Below the pieces are notes generated by a model. The model saw nothing but the letters and a program-made list of their open reading frames with translations. It made no database searches and was not told where the DNA came from. This document shows positions 39,786-48,423 of a DNA stretch of 64,000 bases, in pieces. Made by a program: the position numbers and the translations under genes. Positions within the stretch are counted from its first letter, which is position 1; every line of letters begins with the position of its first letter. Source of the DNA: G965197555 sp965197555 (GTDB lineage Bacteria > Chloroflexota > Dehalococcoidia > Lucifugimonadales > UBA3495); NCBI GenBank assembly GCA_965197555.1, contig OZ240213.1, positions 3,596,001-3,660,000 on the forward strand. The letters run 5' to 3'.

Positions 39786-40367
39786 ATGGAAGAATTATTC
39801 AACACAAGATTGCCTGACGGGACTAAGCCCGACGTCCAGTTATGTATCTTTCCCCACTTGAAGGAGTTCTTGACCATTGACCTCAGGCCACAGGAGCCCG
39901 AAATTCTTCTGCTGAGCACCGACGACGTTTTCGTTGATGAGTTTTTCAAGAGCGTCGAGGCCGATTTCTCCGATGCAGTGCGCGAGGAAGCTGACTATCC
40001 ATTTGCTCACTTGATGAACCTGCCGTTACGCCTGGAGGAGGCTATCCGCGACACAGCCATGACCTTCATCCTGGACCGTCTGGGAATCCGTCCCGATGAT
40101 GATGAGGAGATCCCCACCGTAGTGGTATTCATAGTCAGCGGCGGTGCCTTGACCGCCCAGTCGGAGCGGGTTCTAGAAGGGTTGAAGGAGCTATTGAAAG
40201 CCAATCTAGGAGACAACGAAGCTACCGTTATTCAATGGGAAGAGGTGCTATCCCGCTTGATCGCGGAGGAGAACCAGATACTGCAGCAGCTCAGCCGCCA
40301 GGAATTGACGGAGGCTTTAAGGGGTGACTCTCCCGATTATTTCACTCTTTGGGACAATCGCAATTAG
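39786..40367 (+). CDS. Hypothetical protein, 193 aa
   Basis: A 193-residue acidic soluble protein that I do not recognise. It has no signal peptide, membrane span or metal motif. The first half is rich in Asp/Glu and aromatic residues (LCIFPHLKEFLTIDLRP, STDDVFVDEFFKSVEADF), and the second half ends in a predicted helix (VLSRLIAEENQILQQLSRQ). It lies between the GT20 gene (33 bases) and a YfcE-like phosphoesterase (3-base gap), all on +, so it likely shares their transcript. A role near the glycosyltransferase is only an inference from position. Confidence 0.65.
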   Translation: MEELFNTRLPDGTKPDVQLCIFPHLKEFLTIDLRPQEPEILLLSTDDVFVDEFFKSVEADFSDAVREEADYPFAHLMNLPLRLEEAIRDTAMTFILDRLGIRPDDDEEIPTVVVFIVSGGALTAQSERVLEGLKELLKANLGDNEATVIQWEEVLSRLIAEENQILQQLSRQELTEALRGDSPDYFTLWDNRN

Positions 40368-40370
40368 CCC

Positions 40371-40934
40371 ATGAAAATTGGCTTGATATCCGACACCCAT
40401 CTGGCAGGCAGCGGCTGGGACTTGCCCATCGAGGTGCTAGAGGCCTTGAGGGGTGTGGACCAGATTCTTCATTGCGGTGACCTCGAGTGCCTGGGCGTCT
40501 TGGACTGCCTTGAGACCATCGCGCCAGTGCTTGCAGTGCGGGGGTATGAGGACCCTAGGGAGCGGGGAGACCGCTTGGCGGACTCACCCAGGGTGGTCTC
40601 GATTGGGGCACTTAGCATCGGGATGACACATGATATTCAATGGCCCGGTCCGCCCATTTATACCAGCGGCGACGGTAGTTCGCTGGTGTACCCCAAAGGA
40701 CCGGTTAAGGAGATCCTAGCCCGCAAGTTCGGCCAACCCGTGGATGTAGTCGCCTTCGGCGACACCCATCAGGAGTTGGTCTGCCACTGGGACGGAGTCT
40801 TGATGGTGAATCCTGGTAGCCCTACTTATCCCGGTAGTCCACAACGGTCGGGAGACCTGGGCACAATTGTGATACTTGAGGTTAATGGCGAGGTGCCCAC
40901 TGCACGCATTGTCCAGCTCAGGAGAGTCGCTTAA
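40371..40934 (+). CDS. YfcE-type metallophosphoesterase
   Basis: A 187-residue calcineurin-like phosphoesterase of the YfcE/MJ0936 type. Metal-ligand motifs run in the usual order: D-x-H in LISDTHL (residues 7-9), GD in LHCGDLE, the altered GNxD position RGYEDP, H in MTHDIQW, and the terminal GDTHQE; VNPGSPTYP is the family signature. The normal GNCD is RGYED here, so one second-shell residue differs. Broad phosphodiesterase substrates are known for the family. It follows the unknown gene by 3 bases. Confidence 0.85.
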   Translation: MKIGLISDTHLAGSGWDLPIEVLEALRGVDQILHCGDLECLGVLDCLETIAPVLAVRGYEDPRERGDRLADSPRVVSIGALSIGMTHDIQWPGPPIYTSGDGSSLVYPKGPVKEILARKFGQPVDVVAFGDTHQELVCHWDGVLMVNPGSPTYPGSPQRSGDLGTIVILEVNGEVPTARIVQLRRVA

Positions 40935-40946
40935 CCCTTCGTGTGA

Positions 40947-42968
40947 CTAGACCCGCTCAAGCAGCGGCGTTACGGTCAAGAACACCGGCGCAAATATCAG
41001 GGACACTATCGCCATTAGCTTCAACAGGATGTTCAAGGAAGGTCCTGAGGTGTCCTTGAAGGGGTCGCCGACCAGGTCTCCTTCCACCGCCGCTTTGTGA
41101 GCGTCTGAACCTTTCCCACCGTAGTTGCCAAGCTCCACGTACTTTTTCGCGTTATCCCAGGCTCCTCCGGCGCTGGCCATCACAATCGCCAGCATAAACC
41201 CGGACGCTACCGCCCCAATCAGCAATCCACCCAGGGCCTCAGGGCCCAGAATAAAGCCCGTGGCTATAGGTGCGATTACCGCCATCAGGCCGGGCACGAT
41301 CATTTCCTTGAGGGCTCCCCTTGTGCTGATGTCCACACAGCGAGCGTAGTCCGGTCGGCCGGTGCCATCCATGATGCCCGGGATCTCCCGGAACTGGCGG
41401 CGGACTTCATTGACGATGGAGAATGCAGCGCGCCCCACCGCGTTCATCGTAAAGGCCGAGAATAGGAAGGGTAGCATCGCGCCAAAGAGCAAGCCAACAA
41501 GGGTCGTATGCTGCAGCAGGTTGATTCCAAGTTCTATGTTGGCCGCAGCAGCGTACGCAGCTAGAAGCGCCAACGAGGTCAGTGCGGCTGAGCCGATGGC
41601 GAATCCCTTTCCGGTGGCCGCTGTGGTGTTGCCCAGGGCATCCAACGCGTCGGTCCGTTGCCTTACCTCTGGAGCGAGCTGAGCTTGTTCGGCAATGCCT
41701 CCGGCGTTGTCTGCCACTGGGCCGTAGGCATCGGTCGCGAGGGTTATGCCCAAGGTGGAGAGCAAGCCTACTCCGGCCAGGGCCACTCCGTAAAAGCCCG
41801 CAAGCTCAAACGCTATGATAATGGTGACACCCACGGTGACCAGCGGTATTACAGTGCTCAGCATCCCAGTTGCGATCCCGCTGATCATCACCGTGGCGGC
41901 TCCGGTCTGAGAATTCTCCGCCACCCGCTGGGTGGGGCGATAGTCGTAAGAGGTATAGTATTCCGTGGAAAAGCCGATCACGATCCCTGCCGCCAGCCCG
42001 ACAAGAATGGCCCAAAACCAATGGAAATTCAGGTCCATGGCGAACACGATTATCAGAGCGAATATCGCCAACAGCACTGCCGCAGCGATAATGCCCCGGC
42101 GCAAAGCCCACAGCAACTGGCCGAAATCGGCCTGCTCTCCGCTTCGCACCACGAAGGTGCCCAAGATGGCCGCCAATATACCGGCGCCAGCCAAAAGAAG
42201 AGGGAGCACAGCTTGGTCGGCGCTCCATACGACTGCCGCCGCCAAAGCGATAGTCGATATCAGGGAGCCTACGTAGGACTCGAACAAGTCCGCTCCCATT
42301 CCAGCAACGTCGCCCACGTTGTCGCCTACGTTGTCGGCAATAACCCCTGGGTTTCGAGGGTCGTCCTCCGGTATCCCCGCCTCCACCTTGCCAACCAGGT
42401 CCGTCCCCACATCGGCGGCCTTGGTAAATATCCCCCCGCCAACCCGAGCGAATAGCGCGATGGAGCTGGCACCAAACCCGAAGCCAGCCACCACCGTAAT
42501 GTCTTCAAATATGAGATAAAGAATTGTCACTCCCAGCAGGCCGATGCCGACGACGCTCACGCCCATCACTGACCCGCTGGAGAAAGCCACCCGCAATGCG
42601 GGGTTAAGCCCACGCATCGCTGCCGCTGCGGTTCTGACATTAGCTCTAACCGCGACACTCATACCTATCAGGCCCGCGGTGGCTGAACAGACCGTTCCCG
42701 CCAGATAAGCGATCGCCGTTCGGGGCACTATCTTATCCAGAGTATACCAATCAATTAGGACCCACAGAACCGCTGTGACAACAACCACAAAGGGCACCAG
42801 CGCAAGGTACTCCCGTCGCAGGAAAGCAGACGATCCTTCCCGGATGGCGTCGCCGATGGTCTTCATCCTTTCATTCCCGGCATCGGCGCGCAGCACGCGG
42901 ATTGCCATCAACCCCGCAAAGACCAGTGCCAGACAGCCAGCGATGAGGGCAACAATAATAGCTTCCAT
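40947..42968 (-). CDS. hppA: Membrane-bound ion-translocating pyrophosphatase
   Basis: A 673-residue integral membrane pump that couples pyrophosphate hydrolysis to H+ or Na+ transport. About 15-16 membrane segments are visible. Substrate- and Mg-binding signatures are FTKAADVGTDLVGKVE, the repeated DNVGDNVGDVAGMGADLF, and LGNTTAATGKGFAIGSA. The Ala after NTT in the last motif (where K+-independent enzymes have Lys) indicates the K+-dependent subfamily, which contains both Na+ and H+ pumps. The C-terminal DNAKKYVE and HKAAVEGDLVGDPFKDTSGP segments are intact. A divergent promoter pair precedes it (listed separately). Confidence 0.96.
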   Translation of the reverse strand: MEAIIVALIAGCLALVFAGLMAIRVLRADAGNERMKTIGDAIREGSSAFLRREYLALVPFVVVVTAVLWVLIDWYTLDKIVPRTAIAYLAGTVCSATAGLIGMSVAVRANVRTAAAAMRGLNPALRVAFSSGSVMGVSVVGIGLLGVTILYLIFEDITVVAGFGFGASSIALFARVGGGIFTKAADVGTDLVGKVEAGIPEDDPRNPGVIADNVGDNVGDVAGMGADLFESYVGSLISTIALAAAVVWSADQAVLPLLLAGAGILAAILGTFVVRSGEQADFGQLLWALRRGIIAAAVLLAIFALIIVFAMDLNFHWFWAILVGLAAGIVIGFSTEYYTSYDYRPTQRVAENSQTGAATVMISGIATGMLSTVIPLVTVGVTIIIAFELAGFYGVALAGVGLLSTLGITLATDAYGPVADNAGGIAEQAQLAPEVRQRTDALDALGNTTAATGKGFAIGSAALTSLALLAAYAAAANIELGINLLQHTTLVGLLFGAMLPFLFSAFTMNAVGRAAFSIVNEVRRQFREIPGIMDGTGRPDYARCVDISTRGALKEMIVPGLMAVIAPIATGFILGPEALGGLLIGAVASGFMLAIVMASAGGAWDNAKKYVELGNYGGKGSDAHKAAVEGDLVGDPFKDTSGPSLNILLKLMAIVSLIFAPVFLTVTPLLERV

Positions 42969-43012
42969 AACCTAACCTTAGGGGAATTTGGGGCACCAGA
43001 AAGCGGTGCGAA

Positions 43013-43040
43013 ATTTATCATACCCCATATAAGGTGTCAA
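43013..43040 (-). promoter_or_regulatory. sigma70-type promoter of hppA
   Basis: On the - strand, TTGACA (plus-strand 43035-43040) and ATAAAT (43013-43018) are 16 bases apart, upstream of the hppA ATG at 42968. The predicted leader is about 40 bases. Confidence 0.6.
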
Positions 43041-43152
43041 GCAATCCTGGACGGCCGCTGCTACCCCATGCCCCTGACGTGGCCACCGTTGGTGTCTGAT
43101 TCAATGCATGTACGGGCATATACAGCCGACCTGCACATTGACTCGGCCACAA

Positions 43153-43161
43153 TGCTATAAT
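43153..43161 (+). promoter_or_regulatory. extended -10 promoter of the LLM gene
   Basis: TGCTATAAT (TGn extended -10, with TATAAT at 43156-43161) lies upstream of the LLM oxidoreductase start at 43239. A TTGACT 12 bases upstream is too close to act as a -35, so the extended -10 would have to suffice. Confidence 0.5.
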
Positions 43162-43238
43162 GCCGACATCTTTCACAGTCTGGCTAGATAAAATCCGCTC
43201 CCCTATATCGGCGCACAGGAATATTGGAGGCATCTCAG

Positions 43239-44516
43239 ATGTTCATTGGGTACTTCACAGAGCGGCCTTACCAAGACCCCGACTCCGGTTACTTTGGAGC
43301 CACGGGCCTCCCTATCATGGACTTGAAGGTAAGCAACGAGATTTACAACCCCGAGTTGGGGGCCCAACTCTACAACAGGTACCTCGATGAAAAGATTTAT
43401 GCCGAGGAGATGGGTTTTGACGGCCTGATGCTCAACGAGCACCACGGCACGCCCTTCTGCATGGGCGGCGCCATGAACGTGGAAGCGTCCATCCTTGCTC
43501 GGATCACGAAACGGGCCAAAATTGTACTTTTGGGCAATATCATTCCCATCTGGGACGACCCTCTCTGGCTGGTGGAGCAGCTATCCATGATCGACCTGAT
43601 TTCCCACGGCCGGTTGGTGTCCGGCTGGGTGCGAGGGACCGGTAGGGAAAGCGTCGCCCACAACTCCCCTCCCAACTACAACTGGGAGCGGTTCCAGGAA
43701 GCACACGAGTTCATTGTCAAAGCCTGGACAACCCCCGGCCCCTTTCGATGGGAAGGTAAGCACTACAACTTCCGGCATGTGAACCCCTGGGTGAAGCCCT
43801 ATCAAAAGCCCCACCCACCGGTCTGGCTGCCCGGCGTCGTTAGCCGTGACTCTTTGATGTGGGCGGCCCAGAAGCGTATTCCCTACATAATGCTAGCCAC
43901 CGAAATGGACCCCACCAAGCAAGCCTTCCAACTCTACCACGACACCGCCGCCGAGATGGGATATGAGTCGGGTTCCCAAAACATTGGGTACCTGTGGAAG
44001 GTGCACGTGGACGAGACGGAGGAGCTAGCCGACCAAGTTGGGCGCAAGTTCGTTCAAGGGCCCAGCAATCCGTTTCTGGCAGGAAACGAGGGGACCGTCA
44101 ATCCCGCGCTGGTAAACCTGCCGGGACTCACCTCCCGCACCAGGGTGCTGCCAACCCAGGCCGTGGCTACCAGCGCCCGGGGCGGCGTTGCCGGGATCGG
44201 CGGCGTCCTGGGACGTCCCTACGAGCGACAAGTTGAAGACTACACCATTATCTCGGGTACCCCAAAGACGGTCATACCGAAGATCCGCCACGTCTTGGAA
44301 TACATACGGCCCGGCAGCATTTTCTTCTGGGACGGCGACGGGGCCATGACCCACGAGGACGCTATGCGCAGCTTGCGGCTCATGGGTCAAGAGGTTATTC
44401 CAGCGGTCCGTGAGATGGCCAAGGAGCTTGAACTGCCCGGGCCCTTTGAGGTGGACCCGGCAACGGGTGAACACATCGGAGACGGCACATCTTCCAACGG
44501 CGGTCAAGAGGCCTAG
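43239..44516 (+). CDS. LLM-class flavin-dependent oxidoreductase
   Basis: A 425-residue luciferase-like (TIM-barrel) monooxygenase. N-terminal FIGYFTERPYQDPDSGYFG, then LMLNEHHGTPFCMG with the HH pair of the FMN site, RITKRAKIVLLGNIIPI and DLISHGRLVSGWVRG are the family blocks. The C-terminal NIRHVLEYI-like segment and IFFWDGDGAM follow. ATG at 43239 is chosen over the 5-residue longer form because GGAGG ends 8 bases before it. Such proteins are expanded in SAR202-type Chloroflexota and oxidise diverse compounds; the substrate is not readable. A second LLM gene lies at 49553. Confidence 0.9.
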   Translation: MFIGYFTERPYQDPDSGYFGATGLPIMDLKVSNEIYNPELGAQLYNRYLDEKIYAEEMGFDGLMLNEHHGTPFCMGGAMNVEASILARITKRAKIVLLGNIIPIWDDPLWLVEQLSMIDLISHGRLVSGWVRGTGRESVAHNSPPNYNWERFQEAHEFIVKAWTTPGPFRWEGKHYNFRHVNPWVKPYQKPHPPVWLPGVVSRDSLMWAAQKRIPYIMLATEMDPTKQAFQLYHDTAAEMGYESGSQNIGYLWKVHVDETEELADQVGRKFVQGPSNPFLAGNEGTVNPALVNLPGLTSRTRVLPTQAVATSARGGVAGIGGVLGRPYERQVEDYTIISGTPKTVIPKIRHVLEYIRPGSIFFWDGDGAMTHEDAMRSLRLMGQEVIPAVREMAKELELPGPFEVDPATGEHIGDGTSSNGGQEA

Positions 44517-44550
44517 TTGTAGCATTAACCCTTCCTTCTGGTCGATCTGA

Positions 44551-44595
44551 ATAGCCCGCTCTAGCTTCCCTTGCCGGGGAGTTGGAACGGGCTAT
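44551..44595 (+). other. nested stem-loop in the leader of the halogenase-like gene
   Basis: ATAGCCCG (44551-44558) pairs exactly with CGGGCTAT (44588-44595), and an inner CTTCCC/GGGGAG stem sits in the loop. There is no T run afterwards. It ends 22 bases before the GTG start at 44618, which has no clear Shine-Dalgarno sequence. It could be the end of the LLM transcript or a translational control element. Confidence 0.55.
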
Positions 44596-44617
44596 ATTGA
44601 TGAAATAGCGTGACGGC

Positions 44618-46252
44618 GTGACGGGTATTACATCAGACGTAGTCGTGATTGGCGGTGGGCCGGGAGGCAGCACAGCGGCCACCATGCTGGCGCGAAACGG
44701 CCTAAGAGTTCTGCTGCTGGAAAGGGAGTGGTTCCCCCGGGACCATGTAGGGGAGTCTCTCTTGCCCGCCAGCGTGCCCGTGCTGGAGGAGCTGGGCGTG
44801 AGACCCGCTGTGGAAGCAGCGGGATTCTTGCACAAATGGGGTGCCACTATGGTCTGGGGGTCGGACACCACCCCTTGGAGTTGGTATTTTAAGGAGACCA
44901 ATAGCCGGTACCCCCATTCCTATCAGGTCTGGCGGCGCCAATTCGATCAACTACTGCTGGAGAATAGCAGGTCCGAGGGAGTTGACGTCCGGGAGGGCCA
45001 CCGGGTGGTGGAGGTCCTATTTCAGGACGGCGCCGCCACCGGGGTCAGGTATATGACCCCGGAAGGTGAGAGCCGCACCACAACCGCCCGGTTTGTGGTA
45101 GACGCCAGTGGCCAAGCAGCCGTCACCGCCCGGGCGTTGGGGTTGCGCCAATGGGACACTTTTTTTCAGAACCTAGCGGTCTACGCCTATTTCTCCGGGG
45201 CCCAGAAGCTGCCGCCGCCGGACGAAACCAACATATTCATCGAGTCCTACTCTAAGGGATGGCTTTGGGCTATACCGTTGCACACCGGCCAGACCAGCGT
45301 AGGGGCAGTGGTAGACAGTATCAGCGGGCAGCAGGGAATTGGACGTGCAGGCCTGGAACGGTTCCTGCGAGACCAGATCGCCCAAGCGCCCAATTGCGCA
45401 AAAATGCTGGCAAATGCCAGGCTAGATGCGGGACCATACGGCGTCAAAGACTGGTCCTACGCCAGTGAGAAGCTGGTGGGCGACGGTTACATTTTGGTGG
45501 GCGACGCCGCTTGCTTTGTCGACCCTCTCTTCTCTTCCGGCGTTCATCTGGCCCTGACCGCAGGAGTCCTAGCAGCCGCTTATGTCACCTCGGCCTTAGA
45601 AGACGCCAGCATCGCCCGGGCCGCCGCAGACGTCTATCAGGAGCTTTACCTCAAGGAATACAACCAGTTCCGGGACATGGCGCGCTTGTTCTATTCCAGT
45701 AACCTCAGCGTCGACTCTTACTTCTGGGAAGCTCGAAGGCTAGCTGAAACGGAAGCGCGCTTCACGCCCCGCCAAGCTTTTATTCAGTCGGTGGCCGGCC
45801 AACCTCCGCGGGGCTACGAGCGGGTGGTGTTGGACCGGGGACAAGCCCCTTCAGACTTTATTGCCAGTGTCCGGTCGGTGGAGGAAGAACGATCTAATCG
45901 TCGGCGGGATATGGCTCGACTAACGGCGTCTAACTTGCCGGACCAATTGAGCCAAACAGTGCCTAAGCTGGCGCCAAGCGTATCGTTGCGAAGGCAGCCC
46001 ATATTGGGAGAAGCCAAATTTGAGTGGGGTTACGTCCTGTCTCGGCCGGAGCGGCCTGAAGGCATCCCGTGCAGCGTCCTGGTGGCAAGGGTTGTCTCCC
46101 ATATCGACGGGAAAACAAAGTTGGCGGAGATTCTGTCCAAGCTCAACGAGGGTGCCAGTGAGGCCCAGGCAGCCCAGATTAACCAGAGCGTCGCTTCCGC
46201 TATGCAAATCCTGTATGTTGACGGCATTATCGATGAGATTCGCGGTCTTTGA
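44618..46252 (+). CDS. Flavin-dependent halogenase-like protein with C-terminal PqqD-like domain
   Basis: A 544-residue FAD enzyme. The N-terminal dinucleotide loop is VVIGGGPGGSTAATMLARNG. The segment HVGESLLPAS is shared by flavin halogenases of the CmlS/CndH type. A Lys (K73) in FLHKWGATMVWG sits where halogenases place the active-site Lys, and the halogenase marker WxWxIP is present (W215, W217, I219, P220). VGDAACFVDPLFSSGVHLAL contacts FAD. Residues from about 445 on form an extra domain (SHIDGKTKLAEILSKLNEG, SAMQILYVDGIIDEI) that resembles PqqD-like helix-turn-helix domains. Simple geranylgeranyl-reductase or hydroxylase-type activity is the alternative. GTG start; no strong ribosome site. 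No carrier protein or NRPS gene is adjacent. Confidence 0.78.
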   Translation: MTGITSDVVVIGGGPGGSTAATMLARNGLRVLLLEREWFPRDHVGESLLPASVPVLEELGVRPAVEAAGFLHKWGATMVWGSDTTPWSWYFKETNSRYPHSYQVWRRQFDQLLLENSRSEGVDVREGHRVVEVLFQDGAATGVRYMTPEGESRTTTARFVVDASGQAAVTARALGLRQWDTFFQNLAVYAYFSGAQKLPPPDETNIFIESYSKGWLWAIPLHTGQTSVGAVVDSISGQQGIGRAGLERFLRDQIAQAPNCAKMLANARLDAGPYGVKDWSYASEKLVGDGYILVGDAACFVDPLFSSGVHLALTAGVLAAAYVTSALEDASIARAAADVYQELYLKEYNQFRDMARLFYSSNLSVDSYFWEARRLAETEARFTPRQAFIQSVAGQPPRGYERVVLDRGQAPSDFIASVRSVEEERSNRRRDMARLTASNLPDQLSQTVPKLAPSVSLRRQPILGEAKFEWGYVLSRPERPEGIPCSVLVARVVSHIDGKTKLAEILSKLNEGASEAQAAQINQSVASAMQILYVDGIIDEIRGL

Positions 46253-46384
46253 CTACTCTGTCAGCACCGCAGGGAGATTTGACACAGCGAGGCCAATGTG
46301 CCAGTGTCTGACATGTTCAAGCAGGGTGTACCACAGGTATCAAAGTCTGGCGATTAGGGAATAGGTCGAAGCCAAGGAGAGAGT

Positions 46385-46753
46385 ATGGCTGCTTTTCTTA
46401 GAGTCTATACGGGAGAAGACGGAAAATCCCACCTTGAGGAATTATCCCCGGACTTCCAGCCCTTCGTGGACACCGAAGGGGCCCACGGCGAGGCTACGGC
46501 ACTACAGGCGGCCTCGGGAATAACTATCCGGAGGAACGACCCTGGCTACTTCCTTGATTTCCATTGCGCTCCCCGCCGCCAATACACTATTACCCTGGCC
46601 GGAGAGGTGGAAATCGGCACAGGGGACGGTACACTCAAGCGCTTCGGCCCAGGTACGATGCTGTTGGCCGAGGACCTTACCGGCGAGGGCCACACCACCC
46701 GAGTGGTGGGTAACGAGACCCGGGTCAGCGTGGTGGTTCCGCTGGCTGACTAA
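46385..46753 (+). CDS. Cupin-domain protein
   Basis: A 122-residue single-cupin beta-barrel protein. The region RRQYTITLAGEVEIGTGDGTLKRFGPGTMLLAEDLTGEGHTTRVVG carries the two cupin motifs in the expected spacing, with Gly-rich turns and the late His (GEGHTT), although the first motif has Arg/Gln instead of the usual HxH pair, so metal binding is uncertain. The ATG at 46385 has AAGGAGAG before it. It follows the halogenase-like gene by 132 bases and precedes a convergent GMC oxidoreductase. No function can be assigned. Confidence 0.82.
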   Translation: MAAFLRVYTGEDGKSHLEELSPDFQPFVDTEGAHGEATALQAASGITIRRNDPGYFLDFHCAPRRQYTITLAGEVEIGTGDGTLKRFGPGTMLLAEDLTGEGHTTRVVGNETRVSVVVPLAD

Positions 46754-46875
46754 CCTTCCGCTCCGACCCTCCCTCGTCCAGGGGAAGAGAGAACAAGTCC
46801 CTTCCCATTTAGGAGGAAGGGTAGTATGGGGTTGCCGGACAAAGGGTCGATCCCGTTATGCGAGGCTCTAGCCCC

Positions 46876-48423
46876 CTAAGAACCCTGCCGCATAAGGTCC
46901 GCGATCCGCTCGCCGATCATCATGGTGGTGACGTTGGTGTTGGCGCGGACGCAGTCAGGCATGATAGACGCGTCCACCACCCTAAGACCTTGGACTCCGT
47001 GAACCCGGCCGTACTGGTCGACGACTGCCATGGGGTCCGACGCCGGGCCCATCTTGCAGGTGCACGAGATGTGCTGGGAAGTGGTCACCTCCCGCAGTAG
47101 CCACTGGTCAAGGGCTTCGTCACTAGCCAAATCGGCATCGCTGGGTTCCAAGCGCTCCTCTACGATGTCATTGAATCTCTGGTGGTTCCCCAGATCGATG
47201 CATAATCGGACTGCGTCCCTCAGCCGCTGCCGGTCAAAGGGATCTTCCAGATAGCGATAATCCAGTTGGGGCTGGACATTGATATCGGTGGAGGTAAGCC
47301 TGAGTTCACCGGCGCCCAAGGCCAGTTGAATGCCCGCCGTCATGCGGATTCCCAAGGCCTCCATGCGGTTCCCACCCCGATCGACCCGCCCGGTGGCGAA
47401 GGACTGCATGGAAATCTTCATGTCATTACGCAGGTCCGAGTCATCGGCGGTGTAGCGTAGAGCCACCTGCATCCTGGGAGCCATCCCGTCCAAGGGGAAC
47501 TCCTCTTTAGTACGCCAGGTAACCCACACCGCTGGATGGTCCCTCATGTTCCGGCCTACCCCGGGGCTGTCTACTACCACCGGTATACCTAGACTGCTCA
47601 AGTGGTCCGAAGGACCCACGCCGGACAGCATCAATAGCTGGGGGGAGCCGATGGCGCCGGCGCTCAGGATTACCTCGTCTCCATCAAGCTGGAATTTCTC
47701 TCCCCCGCTCACAACTTCCACACCGGTGGCCCGCGTCCCTTCGAAAGAAATCCTCTGGACCTCACAGTTGGGGCGGATAGTGAGATTAAGGCGATGTCTG
47801 GCCGGGTCAAGGTAGCCCAAGGCCGTGCTGAACCTGATGCCGTTGGGGTTGTTCAATGGGATAGCGCCAACGCCGGTGGAGTCGGGATGATTGTGGTCTT
47901 CGCTGTCCGGAAAACCTGCGGCGCGGCAAGCATCGTAGAACGCTACCTGCGGAGGCAGCCACGTCTCCCGCTTGAATCGGTGAGCTATTATGGGGCCATC
48001 ATTGCCGTGAAAGTCGTCATGAAAGTCGGAGTCGGTCTCCAGCTTCCGGAAGTAGGGCAATAGCTGCTGAAAATTCCACTGGTCGTTACCTGCCGAAGCC
48101 CATGACTCGTAGTCTTCGGGTACTCCTCTTAGAAACACTTGCCCGTTGATAGCGCTGGAACCACCGGTAACCTTGCCTCGCGGCACCAGCATCGGCCTGG
48201 CTTGATCGGTGGCCTTCCCCACGAACTGCCAGTTGTGATCACTGGTCATTATGTCGATTTCCGTGGCGTAGCCGAACTTCACTTCATCGGGCAGATGCTC
48301 GAACTCCGGGTAGTCGCTTCCTGCCTCCAACAACAACACCGACCGCGCCGGGTCCTCTGTCAATCTGGCAGCCAGAATCGCGCCCGCGGACCCTTCTCCG
48401 ATAATTATTGTGTCGTACTTCAT
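46876..48423 (-). CDS. GMC-family FAD oxidoreductase (choline dehydrogenase-like)
   Basis: A 515-residue glucose-methanol-choline oxidoreductase. The FAD loop is IIIGEGSAGAILAARL, where GEG replaces the usual GGG. RGKVTGGSSAINGQVFLRG is GMC signature 1, and VILSAGAIGSPQLLMLSGVGPSD is signature 2. The active-site region SQHISCTCKMG carries the His, and the terminal RVVDASIMPDCVRANTNVTTMMIGER holds the Asn that partners it. Length is typical. The alcohol substrate is unknown. The 5' region contains a 5-fold 13-bp tandem repeat (48435-48499) immediately upstream of the ATG. Confidence 0.92.
   Translation of the reverse strand: MKYDTIIIGEGSAGAILAARLTEDPARSVLLLEAGSDYPEFEHLPDEVKFGYATEIDIMTSDHNWQFVGKATDQARPMLVPRGKVTGGSSAINGQVFLRGVPEDYESWASAGNDQWNFQQLLPYFRKLETDSDFHDDFHGNDGPIIAHRFKRETWLPPQVAFYDACRAAGFPDSEDHNHPDSTGVGAIPLNNPNGIRFSTALGYLDPARHRLNLTIRPNCEVQRISFEGTRATGVEVVSGGEKFQLDGDEVILSAGAIGSPQLLMLSGVGPSDHLSSLGIPVVVDSPGVGRNMRDHPAVWVTWRTKEEFPLDGMAPRMQVALRYTADDSDLRNDMKISMQSFATGRVDRGGNRMEALGIRMTAGIQLALGAGELRLTSTDINVQPQLDYRYLEDPFDRQRLRDAVRLCIDLGNHQRFNDIVEERLEPSDADLASDEALDQWLLREVTTSQHISCTCKMGPASDPMAVVDQYGRVHGVQGLRVVDASIMPDCVRANTNVTTMMIGERIADLMRQGS

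Noticed and set aside
41658..42455. A 265-codon + frame opposite hppA
   Set aside because: It is antisense to the pyrophosphatase gene, with His/Arg/Gln-rich composition typical of shadow frames.
46799..46821. A possible terminator hairpin CCCTTCC/GGAAGGG between the cupin and GMC genes
   Set aside because: The 7-bp stem has no T tract on either strand, so I did not list it as a terminator.
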